Virus record (IMG/VR): IMGVR_UViG_3300044648_000351 | Coordinates: 1 to 33,948 of that record | Length of the DNA stretch: 33,948 nucleotides | Direction: 5' to 3' (one strand) | Source of the DNA: a virus | Part shown: piece after piece, positions 14,525 through 22,183 of the stretch | How positions within the stretch are numbered: the stretch's first letter is position 1 | Layout of the letters: every line of letters begins with the position of its first letter | The notes under the pieces: generated by a model | Databases searched by the model: none | The model's input: the letters and a program-made list of their open reading frames with translations, nothing else | Told to the model about the DNA's origin: nothing | Made by a program: the position numbers and the translations under genes

Positions 14525-14792
14525 CTCTTGATCGGTTCCGTGTGTCTTTCGAGACCCGGTCGTATCGATACGTGTCTCCGGGGTCCTCCGGCTGCACACC
14601 TGCACGCAGCATGGCCGCGCGCAGACGCTCGGCGTACCACTCGCGCATGCCCTCGGCCATCGCCTCGTCGGAGTAGTGGCCGTCCAGCACCAGCACGATG
14701 TCCCAGCTGTGCACGGCTTCGTTCCACACCCGACGCACGCCGTGCCACCCACGCCGGCTGCACAGGAACTCACCGGGCGTCTCGTCGCTCAT
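14517..14792 (-). CDS. Hypothetical 91-residue protein
   Basis: Contains an aromatic/basic N-terminus (FLCSRRGWHGVRRVWNEAVH), a beta strand (WDIVLVLDG) and a helical Glu/Arg-rich part (DEAMAEGMREWYAERLRAA). ATG at 14792 overlaps the primase stop by four bases, which supports it as the last gene of the replication block. Family not recognised. Confidence 0.7.
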   Translation of the reverse strand: MSDETPGEFLCSRRGWHGVRRVWNEAVHSWDIVLVLDGHYSDEAMAEGMREWYAERLRAAMLRAGVQPEDPGDTYRYDRVSKDTRNRSRGL

Positions 14793-16780
14793 TCGTCCTC
14801 CATCACATCGTCTTGCACAGGCACACCCACGCTCTTGGCGTACCGCAGGATGGCAGCACGCAGCACATCGTTCTTCGCCTTGACGTTGAGCTCCTTGCGC
14901 AGCGTCGGCGTCAGCGCGCGCACCGTGGCCTTGCTCGTTCCACCGGTCGCGTAGTACTCCTTGATGATCTCGACGATCTGCATCACCCGTGCCTCGGTCT
15001 CAGCTCCAAGGGCTGAATCGAAGAACGACATTCCGTCGTTCTGCCTTCGGTTCGAGGGCTCGACCACCAACCCGCCGCCGTATCGAATGAGCTTCAGCTT
15101 GATCTGTTTGGCTCGCTCGATATAACGTTGCTTCGAATTGGTGAGCGTGAGCGTCCCTGCATTATCCGTCGTCAGCATCAGTTCGGTGTCCATGCCGTTG
15201 TTCGCCGCAGTGGACCCGCGTGCCCGGGTCTTGTCCTCCCAACCGGTGTGGTGCAGCAGGATAGGTCCGGCGCCCGTTACACGAATGAGTTGATTCAAGC
15301 GCAGAATCATCATGTTGCCGTGGTCGTTGTCGTTCTCTTTCAAACCGCTGGTGATCGCGCCTTGCGTATCGAAGATGACGTGCCGGTACTCGTCGCCGGC
15401 GATCGAGGCGCAGAAGTCATCCCACTCACCGTGTGCGATCTGGACAGCGTCAGGGAGCAGGCGTACGCCAGTGTTGCGCTGGTGGTACTCCCGCCAGGCG
15501 CGCATGCGAGGTCCGAAGCTCGGAGCACCCTCGGCGGCCACGAACAGCACGCGCCCCTGAGCCACGTCGCGCCCCTGCCACGCCATGCCGTTGGCGATGT
15601 GCGCCGCGAGGTCGAGCGCGAGCCATGTCTTGCCGACGTTCGAGGCCGCCGAGAGCCGGGTGATGCTCCGCGAGAGCACCAGCCCTTCCACCGTGTAGTC
15701 CGGTGTCGGGATCGCCTCGGCCTCGAACTCATCGAGCGTCGCGAAACGGCGCGCTACCTCACCAGCCGGCACGGCGCTCGCAGTGCCCGCCCATCCGGCA
15801 AGGCCAGCAGGTGAAGCACCGTCCAGCACCGCGGGTAGAGAGGTGCCCGGTGAGGGCGTGGCACCACCTCCCGAGAAGAACAGCTCGGCGGGACTGAGCT
15901 CGGAGTCCGACACCACGACGTCCGGCACGGCCTTCTCGATCGCGCTGTGCAGCTTCGCGAGGTCGTCGGCGTCCGGCACGGCACCCGCCGCCTCGAAGGC
16001 GTCGAGGAACCCCTGCTCGGCGGTCTCGGGGCTCAGGCGCGCGAGGCGCGTCGTGACGGCGAGGATCGAACTGTGCGCCTCCCCGCCCCACCCGATGCGC
16101 TGCCAGCGGCGCACGGAGTCCGTCAGCCCCGACACCGCGGCATCCCACTCACGACGGGCCTGTGACATCGAGACCCGCCGGGGCGTCTCGCTGGCCGCCG
16201 TGCGCCGGATCTCCAGCACACGGGCCCTCAGCAGCCCGCCCGAGCCGTCCTGAGCGAGCTGGTCGGGCGAAGGCAGCACCGGACCCTTCGGCCCGACGAC
16301 CCACCGGTACTCGCGCGGCACCCCGTCGACCTTCGACGCCCTGACCGTCGGCGCGATGAACGCGAACCCGCGGCCCTCACCGGCCATCGTGCCGCTCTTC
16401 ACGTCGATGCCGGCGGCCACCTTGCCGTCCAGCGATGGCACGCCGAGCGTCTTGACGAAGTGGTGTCGCCCGCCGGACGGTGTCTCGGCGGTCAGGTAGC
16501 TGTGAGGCATCGCCGCGCCGAGGTCGGCCTCCGAGCCTCCGCTCCTCGGGTCGACGTCCACCAGGTCGAACGTGTGCCCGGTGACGGCGCACAGCAGCAT
16601 CCCCGGCCGCCACGCATCCACCACCGAGACATCGGGCTCGTTGGTCTCCCACCCGAAGGGCAGGCGCCACCCGGTCCGGGTCGTGGGGTCCGGGTGCGCG
16701 ATGAACATCGGCATCCCCGCCTTGACGAGCATCCGGGCGATGTCGAGCGCCTGTTCCTGCTGCATGCTGATCTCATCCAC
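14789..16780 (-). CDS. Prim-pol / RepA-like primase-helicase
   Basis: 663 residues. The N-terminal ~200 residues resemble the bifunctional primase/polymerase fold: LVDVDPRSGG (near residue 75) gives the metal-binding acids, and TPSGGRHHFV (near 105) the conserved Gly-Gly-x-His. A ~150-residue linker follows. The C-terminal part is a RecA-like ATPase of the RepA/RSF1010 type, with Walker A AASNVGKT near residue 378, Walker B VIFDTQGA near 470 and ILLHHTGWEDKTRARGS near 510. Together they would unwind DNA and make primers. GTG at 16780 has GGAGG seven bases upstream and overlaps the previous stop by 8 bases. Confidence 0.9.
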   Translation of the reverse strand: MDEISMQQEQALDIARMLVKAGMPMFIAHPDPTTRTGWRLPFGWETNEPDVSVVDAWRPGMLLCAVTGHTFDLVDVDPRSGGSEADLGAAMPHSYLTAETPSGGRHHFVKTLGVPSLDGKVAAGIDVKSGTMAGEGRGFAFIAPTVRASKVDGVPREYRWVVGPKGPVLPSPDQLAQDGSGGLLRARVLEIRRTAASETPRRVSMSQARREWDAAVSGLTDSVRRWQRIGWGGEAHSSILAVTTRLARLSPETAEQGFLDAFEAAGAVPDADDLAKLHSAIEKAVPDVVVSDSELSPAELFFSGGGATPSPGTSLPAVLDGASPAGLAGWAGTASAVPAGEVARRFATLDEFEAEAIPTPDYTVEGLVLSRSITRLSAASNVGKTWLALDLAAHIANGMAWQGRDVAQGRVLFVAAEGAPSFGPRMRAWREYHQRNTGVRLLPDAVQIAHGEWDDFCASIAGDEYRHVIFDTQGAITSGLKENDNDHGNMMILRLNQLIRVTGAGPILLHHTGWEDKTRARGSTAANNGMDTELMLTTDNAGTLTLTNSKQRYIERAKQIKLKLIRYGGGLVVEPSNRRQNDGMSFFDSALGAETEARVMQIVEIIKEYYATGGTSKATVRALTPTLRKELNVKAKNDVLRAAILRYAKSVGVPVQDDVMEDE

Positions 16781-17174
16781 GGTCGGGCCTCCGGCGTTCA
16801 GCTTGCTCGAGCTCGAGCAGTCGGCACGCGAGGTCGCCGTACGGCTCGAGCCCGCGCCTCACGAGGGTACGTTCCGGCGGCGCGGGCCACATCGCCCTGA
16901 GCATGGCCGCGTGCTCGGCCCCCCAGTCGGCGCACACCACGTCCGGCCAGTGGTGCAGAGGGCAGGTACGCGTCCCCGCGTCGTACACCCACTCGATCCT
17001 CAGTGGCTCCAGCCTCGGATACGTGTTGTCGATGAAGTCGAGCCACGTGTCCAGGCACCCCACGCACACAGGGACGACGCGGTGCGCGTGATCGGTGACG
17101 TTGGCGACAGCGATCCCGTGCTCGGCCCCCTTGTAGGCCGACCAGCCGCAACGGACGTAGTGGGCTTGGCTCAT
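16773..17174 (-). CDS. Hypothetical Cys-rich protein
   Basis: 133 residues from ATG 17174, which overlaps the previous stop as ATGA; a longer upstream reading frame is out of context. Cys residues occur in YVRCGWSAYKG, CVGCLDTW (a C-x-x-C pair) and RTCPLHHWPDVVC, so zinc binding is possible. Lies between another Cys-rich protein and the primase. Not recognised; may be a replication accessory factor. Confidence 0.7.
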   Translation of the reverse strand: MSQAHYVRCGWSAYKGAEHGIAVANVTDHAHRVVPVCVGCLDTWLDFIDNTYPRLEPLRIEWVYDAGTRTCPLHHWPDVVCADWGAEHAAMLRAMWPAPPERTLVRRGLEPYGDLACRLLELEQAERRRPDRG

Positions 17175-17704
17175 GACGACAGCACCGCCGCTCTCTTGGC
17201 GTAGGCCTTGCGGCACGACACGTCGCAGTACTTCTTGTGCGTCGCGTGCGCGAACGACGCGACCATCTCCGTACCGCAGTTGAGGCACGGACCCGCGGGC
17301 ACCTGGCGCCACACCGGCTCCTTCTTCGGCGGGCGGCCTTGCTTCGTCGCGCCGGCGCACCCCTCAACGTGAGGGGTCGTCACATAAGGCAGCGTCTCGA
17401 TACCCCCGCGGCCGTTGCCGACCTCGCGCGTGACCACGTTGCCGTCCTCGTCGAGCACCTCCGTCGGCACGGCGCCGCAGTGCACGCACTTGACGAGCTC
17501 CCGCAACCGGCGCAACTGCTCGGGGGTGTAGCGCTCCGATGTCCGGCCGCGCAGCTCCGAGAGCACGCCGACCTCATCGGAGGCCGCCGAGCCCGAGCAG
17601 ATGCGGCAGTGTCGCGCGCCCGTGCTCCTGTTGATGTACGTGCTCTCCGGCGTTCGCGGGTGCCCGTTGCGGCACACCTCTTGCCTGCCAAGGATTGCGG
17701 TCAT
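17171..17704 (-). CDS. Multi-zinc-ribbon protein
   Basis: 177 residues with several Cys pairs: CRNGH followed by HCRICSG (residues ~11-37), KCVHCG (~72-77), PCLNCGTEM (~140), and KKYCDVSCRKAYAKRAA (~160). The last part resembles the short zinc finger with SCRKA.YAKR seen in phage and transposon proteins. Nucleic-acid binding is likely. ATG 17704 has GAAGGA seven bases upstream. It sits in the DNA polymerase-primase operon. Confidence 0.8.
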   Translation of the reverse strand: MTAILGRQEVCRNGHPRTPESTYINRSTGARHCRICSGSAASDEVGVLSELRGRTSERYTPEQLRRLRELVKCVHCGAVPTEVLDEDGNVVTREVGNGRGGIETLPYVTTPHVEGCAGATKQGRPPKKEPVWRQVPAGPCLNCGTEMVASFAHATHKKYCDVSCRKAYAKRAAVLSS

Positions 17705-17707
17705 CGT

Positions 17708-18088
17708 TCAGTCCTTCCACGGGGCGAGCGGGACGGTGGTGTACTCCATGCGCGCCAAGCCGACACCGTGGCCGAACGGCGTCAGGCGAACGGGGCTCAT
17801 CGAGACGACGGACTCCTGATCATTCATCGCGTCCTGCATGACCGCGCGCTTCAGGTGCTCGAAGATCATGCCGTCGCGCGCCGAGCCTGCCAGGTCGTCG
17901 GCCGTCGAGTACGGCACCTCGGCGTAGCGACGCTTCGCCTGCGAGCTGTGCCGGCGGACGGCCTCCCACAGGTGCGGGATCATCCCCTTCGAGACGACGA
18001 GCTGCCCCATGATCACGCGTCCGTCGTACTTGTCGACGTCCATCGGAACAGTGATCAACATCGGTTCGTACCCGTGCCTTGCGTCCAT
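17708..18088 (-). CDS. Hypothetical protein downstream of DNA polymerase
   Basis: 126 residues from ATG 18088, chosen because GAGGAG lies eight bases upstream. A GTG at 18097, overlapping the polymerase stop, has the site too close. Mixed alpha/beta (MLITVPMDVDKYDGRVIMGQLVV, IPHLWEAVRRHSSQAKRRYA) with no recognised motif. Operon position suggests a replication-linked role. Confidence 0.7.
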   Translation of the reverse strand: MDARHGYEPMLITVPMDVDKYDGRVIMGQLVVSKGMIPHLWEAVRRHSSQAKRRYAEVPYSTADDLAGSARDGMIFEHLKRAVMQDAMNDQESVVSMSPVRLTPFGHGVGLARMEYTTVPLAPWKD

Positions 18089-18093
18089 TGTGG

Positions 18094-20175
18094 TCACTCC
18101 TCATCATCGAGATCGGGCAGGCCGTCGGCGCTGAACTCCGTCGGTTGCTGCATCCACGTCTTGCCTTCGATCACCGCGTCGCACTTCAGCGTGACCCCGC
18201 GGTACGTGATCGTCATCGCCTCTTCGAGCGCGAGCCGTGCGGGCTCCGCCATCCACCGCGGCACCTCCAGCATCAGCTCGTCGTGCAGCGGGAATCGGAA
18301 CGCCCACGTCCAGCCGCCGTGATTCAGCCGGTGCATCGCGAGCTTGAGCAGATCGGCCTGCGTCCCCTGCGTCTTGCCGTTGAGTCCCTTGCGGGACGGC
18401 CGGTTGCGCAGGAACAGCGAGCCGTCGGCCGAGACCCCGAACCGGTCCCACAACGGGACCTTGTGGCCTGAGTCGAGGTCGAGGACGGCCGCCTGGTTGT
18501 ACTCGTCGGCCTTCGCCCAGAAGACCGGGTAGGCGCCGTGCCACGTGGCCAGCGTGCGCTCACCATTGATGTCCAGCAACGCCAGGAGCTCGGCGGGGAT
18601 GTTCTGGCCGAGTGTCCACTCCAGCTTCGCCGCGCCGCCGCCGTAGCAGCACAGCAGCCACCCTGCCTTGCCGTTCTGCCGCATGAAGTAGTGGATCGTC
18701 CCCGCGGTCTTGCCGTACCGGCGGTCGTAGCCGTGCGGGCACGTCACCGGGTCGTACACGCCGTAGACCATCTCGGCGATCTTCGAGTTGATGTCCCCTT
18801 CGAGCAGATCCCGGAGGTAGTCGAGGTCGCCGGTCAGTGCGGCCATGGTGAACGGCTCGCCCTGCTCGAAGTCCGCGGTCACCAGCACCCAGCCCCGGCG
18901 GCTCCGGACGGCGGCGCGCACCCTCGGGTCCTTCTTCGGCAACTGCTGGACGGGCCCCGAGCTCGGCGTCTTCTGCGCCGACATCCTCGTGGTCACCGTG
19001 CCGTTGGCGCGCACCGACGTGTGCATCGCGCCGTCGCCGAACGCGCAGGCGTTGACCATCGGATCGACGTACGCCGTCTTGAACTTGCCGGCACGGCGCG
19101 TGGTGCTGATCGTCTGCGCGAGCTCGCGGACCTTCGCGTTCTCGTGCTGCGACAACGCCTTCAGCGCGTCCTTGTCCCAAGACTCCTTACGCACCACAGA
19201 GCCATCGTCCTGCCGCACCTCCTTGACGACAGGCGAATCGATGCCGCGCGACTTGAACGCGTGCCCGACGGCCGGACCGGAGGCCTTCTCGCCGATGCCG
19301 TAGGTGGCCAGCAGTCCGGCGTTGCGCTCCAGCAGATCGGCGAACTGAGCCTGAAGCCACAGGGCGTACGGCGCGTCGATCTGCATCCCCGGAATCCGTG
19401 CCTGATCGAGCATCCATTGCTCGACGAGAGCAGCCTTCGCCCGCGGCCACTGCCCCCGGTTCGTGAGGTGCGCGCGGCACAGGTTGAAGTACCGGAGGCC
19501 GTAGATCGCATCAAGCCCCGCGTAGACCGCGAAGATCTCGTGTGTCGGGTCGGCGTGCTCGAAACCCCAGGCCTTCGGCAGTTGCTTGCCCGCGCGGTGA
19601 CCCTTCGGCGCCTGCTCCTTGAACCACTCCTCAAGCCGCGTCTCCGCGTTGTGCAACGCGGGGCCGAAGTACAGCTCCGTGTTGGGCTTCAGGCCCTTCA
19701 GCCTCGGGATTCGTGGGTCGATACCCTTGCGGCTGCTGACCGTGCGGGGATCGAACATCGCGCCGACCACCTGCGAATCCATCACGTGCGGTGTCTCTTG
19801 CCCGAGGCGGATGGGGCTCTCCGTTCCGAGGTTCCAGCGCGGCAGCCCTCGGTGCGCGAACGCGATGTCGTTCTCGCTGAAGTGCGCCACCCACGCGTCG
19901 TGCCGATGGATTGCGTACGAAGCGAGCTCGCCGACTTCCTCGCGCACCACGTTCGAGTCGGTCACCACGACGAAGGCCTGATTCTCGTCGCCGAACTGCG
20001 CCGTGCGCGAGAAGAACCCGGCGTGCCACGGGTCCCGTGCGTTGGTCTCCAGGTCGAGACCGTTCACCTGACCCTGCCGACGATCGAGCCACGGGAACAC
20101 GTACTGCTCCATGTCACGGGCCGTCGTCACGACGTGGATGAACGCCTCGGCCTCACGGACCTCAATCGTCCTCAT
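18094..20175 (-). CDS. DNA polymerase, family A, with 3'-5' exonuclease
   Basis: 693 residues from ATG 20175 (ATGA overlap with the upstream gene); a GTG three codons earlier is possible. The N-terminal proofreading domain has GLDLETN (near 43), the Asp pair partner near 100, and YAGLDAIYG (near 225). Polymerase motif A is LVTADFEQGEPFTMAALTGD near 430, keeping the catalytic Asp and the later Glu but with a changed middle. Motif B-like is RQNGKAGWLLCCYGG near 495. Motif C is PLHDELML near 630. Phage replication enzyme, encoded with primase/helicase. Confidence 0.95.
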   Translation of the reverse strand: MRTIEVREAEAFIHVVTTARDMEQYVFPWLDRRQGQVNGLDLETNARDPWHAGFFSRTAQFGDENQAFVVVTDSNVVREEVGELASYAIHRHDAWVAHFSENDIAFAHRGLPRWNLGTESPIRLGQETPHVMDSQVVGAMFDPRTVSSRKGIDPRIPRLKGLKPNTELYFGPALHNAETRLEEWFKEQAPKGHRAGKQLPKAWGFEHADPTHEIFAVYAGLDAIYGLRYFNLCRAHLTNRGQWPRAKAALVEQWMLDQARIPGMQIDAPYALWLQAQFADLLERNAGLLATYGIGEKASGPAVGHAFKSRGIDSPVVKEVRQDDGSVVRKESWDKDALKALSQHENAKVRELAQTISTTRRAGKFKTAYVDPMVNACAFGDGAMHTSVRANGTVTTRMSAQKTPSSGPVQQLPKKDPRVRAAVRSRRGWVLVTADFEQGEPFTMAALTGDLDYLRDLLEGDINSKIAEMVYGVYDPVTCPHGYDRRYGKTAGTIHYFMRQNGKAGWLLCCYGGGAAKLEWTLGQNIPAELLALLDINGERTLATWHGAYPVFWAKADEYNQAAVLDLDSGHKVPLWDRFGVSADGSLFLRNRPSRKGLNGKTQGTQADLLKLAMHRLNHGGWTWAFRFPLHDELMLEVPRWMAEPARLALEEAMTITYRGVTLKCDAVIEGKTWMQQPTEFSADGLPDLDDEE

Positions 20176-20318
20176 GAGAGCCACAATCCGACGAGCACGC
20201 CGAACGAGAAGATCATCAGAATTCCCGCCACGACCGCCACCCGCACACCACGCCGTGTCTTCCCCACAACGGCCATGTAGTACGTCATGCCCTCCGGCAC
20301 GTCGATAGTCCCTTTCAC
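20172..20318 (-). CDS. Small single-pass membrane protein
   Basis: 48 residues from GTG 20318 (GTGA overlap with the previous stop), or 42 residues from GTG 20300, which has AAAGGG nine bases upstream. A positively charged segment (VGKTRRGVRV) precedes one hydrophobic helix (AVVAGILMIFSFGVLVGLWL) at the C-terminus. It carries the peptide PEGMTY, also present in the RusA-like protein. Function unknown. Confidence 0.6.
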   Translation of the reverse strand: MKGTIDVPEGMTYYMAVVGKTRRGVRVAVVAGILMIFSFGVLVGLWLS

Positions 20319-20518
20319 AGCCGCTCCCCGTTCACGCGCACCGTCGGGACGCGGGAGCCGAGGCCGTCGGCGAAGAAGTGCCGCTGCTCGGGCAGCACCG
20401 CCCACTCACCCATCTCCCAGCGCAACAGCCGCCGGCGCACCCGAGCGCGGTAGGCCTTTTTCTCGGCGGCCGTGAATCGGCGCCACGTCGTCACCTGCGT
20501 GTTTCGTCCTGTGCTCAT
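20315..20518 (-). CDS. Hypothetical basic 67-residue protein, first gene of leftward unit
   Basis: Begins MSTGRNTQVTTW at ATG 20518, with a GGTGG site nearby; a longer reading frame reaches into the divergent promoter region and is less likely. Very rich in Arg/Lys (EKKAYRARVRRRLLRWEMGEW), suggesting nucleic-acid or membrane binding. As the first leftward gene it is probably expressed early. Confidence 0.65.
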   Translation of the reverse strand: MSTGRNTQVTTWRRFTAAEKKAYRARVRRRLLRWEMGEWAVLPEQRHFFADGLGSRVPTVRVNGERL

Positions 20519-20613
20519 GACGCCACCGTAGCACGGTGTTTGCAATGTCCGGAAGAGTGTGGTTGACTGCGTCGGCACCACCACGAAGGACCACAGGACC
20601 GAAGGAGCACGAC
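20519..20613. promoter_or_regulatory. Divergent promoter region between the two arms
   Basis: The only divergent gene pair in the circle flanks this 95-bp gap. On the plus strand TTGCAA (20540-20545), a 17-base spacer and TTGACT (20563-20568) fit a sigma-70-type -35/-10 pair, with a ~40-nt leader to the ATG at 20614. A minus-strand promoter must lie here or just inside, but none stands out. Confidence 0.55.
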
Positions 20614-21312
20614 ATGCAGCACACCCGCACCGAGCTCGACGCCCTCACCGCGAAGGCGCTGCGCCCGATTGCCGCCGACCTGCGCATCGTCGGCGCGTCG
20701 CGTATGCGGAAGGACGAGATCATCTCCGCCATCATCGCGGCCGAGGACACCGACGCGGCGAAGAGCGAAGGCGACATCGCGGACTTCAACGAGGAGGCCG
20801 TTTACGCGCAGGCCGAAAACCCGTTGTCCGCCTGCGAGCACGGCACGGCACCTCAGCAGTTCTGCGCAGGCTGTGCCGAGAGCAAGCCCGCCTACGCCGC
20901 GCAGGTGAGCAAGGTCGAGGAGATTCGCGCTCGTGTGCTGGCGTCGCGGGCCGCCGTGCGCGTCGTCCCGTCGCCGCAGGACCTGCCGGAGATCCCCGAG
21001 CCCGCACCGGGCGCCGTCTCGATCGAGCTGACCGACGGCTTCCCCTCCGTCGAGGAGATCAAGCGCGAAGCCGAGCTCATGGCCGCGATCGACGTGGACG
21101 AGCCCCTGCGCACCGCGCTCACGCCTCTCCCGGCGGAGGAGTACTTCGCCCGCAAGACCCGCCGGGGGACCGAAACGGTGGTCGTCGAGCGCGAGCACGG
21201 CGGGCGCGTCGACTACCGGATCATCGACTCCTACACCGGCCGTCGCAGCCCCGCCAAGTACTCCCTGAAGGCGCACCGTTTCTCGTCGCGGTACGTCAAG
21301 GTGCCCTCGTGA
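20614..21312 (+). CDS. Rho_N/SAP-like domain protein, first gene of rightward unit
   Basis: 232 residues from ATG 20614, which has GAAGGAG six bases upstream; a longer frame from 20536 overlaps the promoter. Residues ~5-45 (ELDALTAKALRPIAADLRIVG, then RMRKDEIISAII) match the Rho N-terminal/SAP-like DNA- or RNA-binding helical domain. A C-x-H...C-x-x-C segment (ACEHGTAPQQFCAGCAES, near 70) could bind zinc. The C-terminal ~60 residues look beta-rich (ETVVVEREHGGRVDYRIID). Likely an early regulatory or nucleic-acid-binding protein. Confidence 0.7.
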   Translation: MQHTRTELDALTAKALRPIAADLRIVGASRMRKDEIISAIIAAEDTDAAKSEGDIADFNEEAVYAQAENPLSACEHGTAPQQFCAGCAESKPAYAAQVSKVEEIRARVLASRAAVRVVPSPQDLPEIPEPAPGAVSIELTDGFPSVEEIKREAELMAAIDVDEPLRTALTPLPAEEYFARKTRRGTETVVVEREHGGRVDYRIIDSYTGRRSPAKYSLKAHRFSSRYVKVPS

Positions 21313-21521
21313 GGGACCACAGCGCGAAGGCCCTCCCCTTGGTCAAGCTATGGGGAGGGCCTGATGACGGGACGGATTACGAGACGGTGCTGATGGACCC
21401 GTACGGGCAGCCTCCGGAGTTCCTCGGGGACAACTACCGGATCGCCGCATGCCGTCGACACATCGAAGACCACAGGCTGTGTACGTTGCTCTACGTCTGG
21501 CGGGAGGTGTGGGAAGAATGA
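21309..21521 (+). CDS. Hypothetical 70-residue protein
   Basis: Starts at GTG 21309, overlapping the previous stop as GTGA, and ends overlapping the methyltransferase ATG. Carries LVKLWGGPDDGTDYE, a motif recurring in small phage proteins, and C-terminal RLCTLLYVWREVWEE. Function unknown. Confidence 0.75.
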   Translation: MRDHSAKALPLVKLWGGPDDGTDYETVLMDPYGQPPEFLGDNYRIAACRRHIEDHRLCTLLYVWREVWEE

Positions 21522-22183
21522 GCACAGGCAAGCCGTGGTTGCTGGACTTGTTCTGCAAGGCGGGCGGGGCTTCCGTTGGCTACGCGCGTGCGGGCTTCAA
21601 CGTGGTCGGCGTGGACATCGAGCCGCAGCCGAACTACCCGTTCGAGTTCATCCAGGGCGACGCGTTGGTGTTCATCGAGAAGATGGGGTGGATGTTCGAC
21701 GTGCTCACCGGGTCCCCTCCGTGTCACGACCACACAGCGTTGAAGTCCCGTGCGGGAACGAACGGCACGGGATGGCTGCTGAAGGCGACTCGTGACGCAT
21801 TCGAGGCTTCGGGAAAGCCTTACGTGATCGAGAACGTACCCGGGTCTCCGATGCGCGCCGACGTGATCTACTGCGGTGAGATGTTCGACCTACGCACGGT
21901 GCGCCACAGGTGGTTCGAGACGAACACAGGTCCGATCGAGGCACCGCCGCATCCGCTCGGCAGCGAGCACCCCCGCCGGCACCTGCGCAAGACATCGACG
22001 ATCAAGCGCCGGAAGTGTCTCGCGGCAGGGCACAACATCTCGATCACGGGCGACGTCGGCTCCTACCTCGGCCCGATCTGCATGGGTATCGACTGGATGA
22101 CCGGAAACGAGTTGTCCCAAGCGATTCCGCCTGCCTACACCGAGCACCTTGGGCGACAACTGATCGAGAGGTTGGGCCGATGA
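21518..22183 (+). CDS. DNA (cytosine-5) methyltransferase, solitary
   Basis: 221 residues from ATG 21518 (ATGA overlap). Motif I LLDLFCKAGGASVGY binds S-adenosylmethionine. The catalytic motif IV appears as GSPPCHDHTAL, with the Pro-Cys nucleophile but Gly-Ser in place of Gly-Gly and HD after Cys. Motif VI is VIENVPGS, and RHRWFETN corresponds to motif VIII. It is short for the family, so the target recognition domain must be very small. No partner restriction enzyme is present; it probably protects phage DNA from host restriction. Confidence 0.88.
   Translation: MSTGKPWLLDLFCKAGGASVGYARAGFNVVGVDIEPQPNYPFEFIQGDALVFIEKMGWMFDVLTGSPPCHDHTALKSRAGTNGTGWLLKATRDAFEASGKPYVIENVPGSPMRADVIYCGEMFDLRTVRHRWFETNTGPIEAPPHPLGSEHPRRHLRKTSTIKRRKCLAAGHNISITGDVGSYLGPICMGIDWMTGNELSQAIPPAYTEHLGRQLIERLGR

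Noticed and set aside
18538-20280. Plus-strand open frame of 580 codons
   Set aside because: It lies antisense to the DNA polymerase, has an Arg/Leu/Val-biased composition typical of GC-rich shadow frames, and no recognisable domain.
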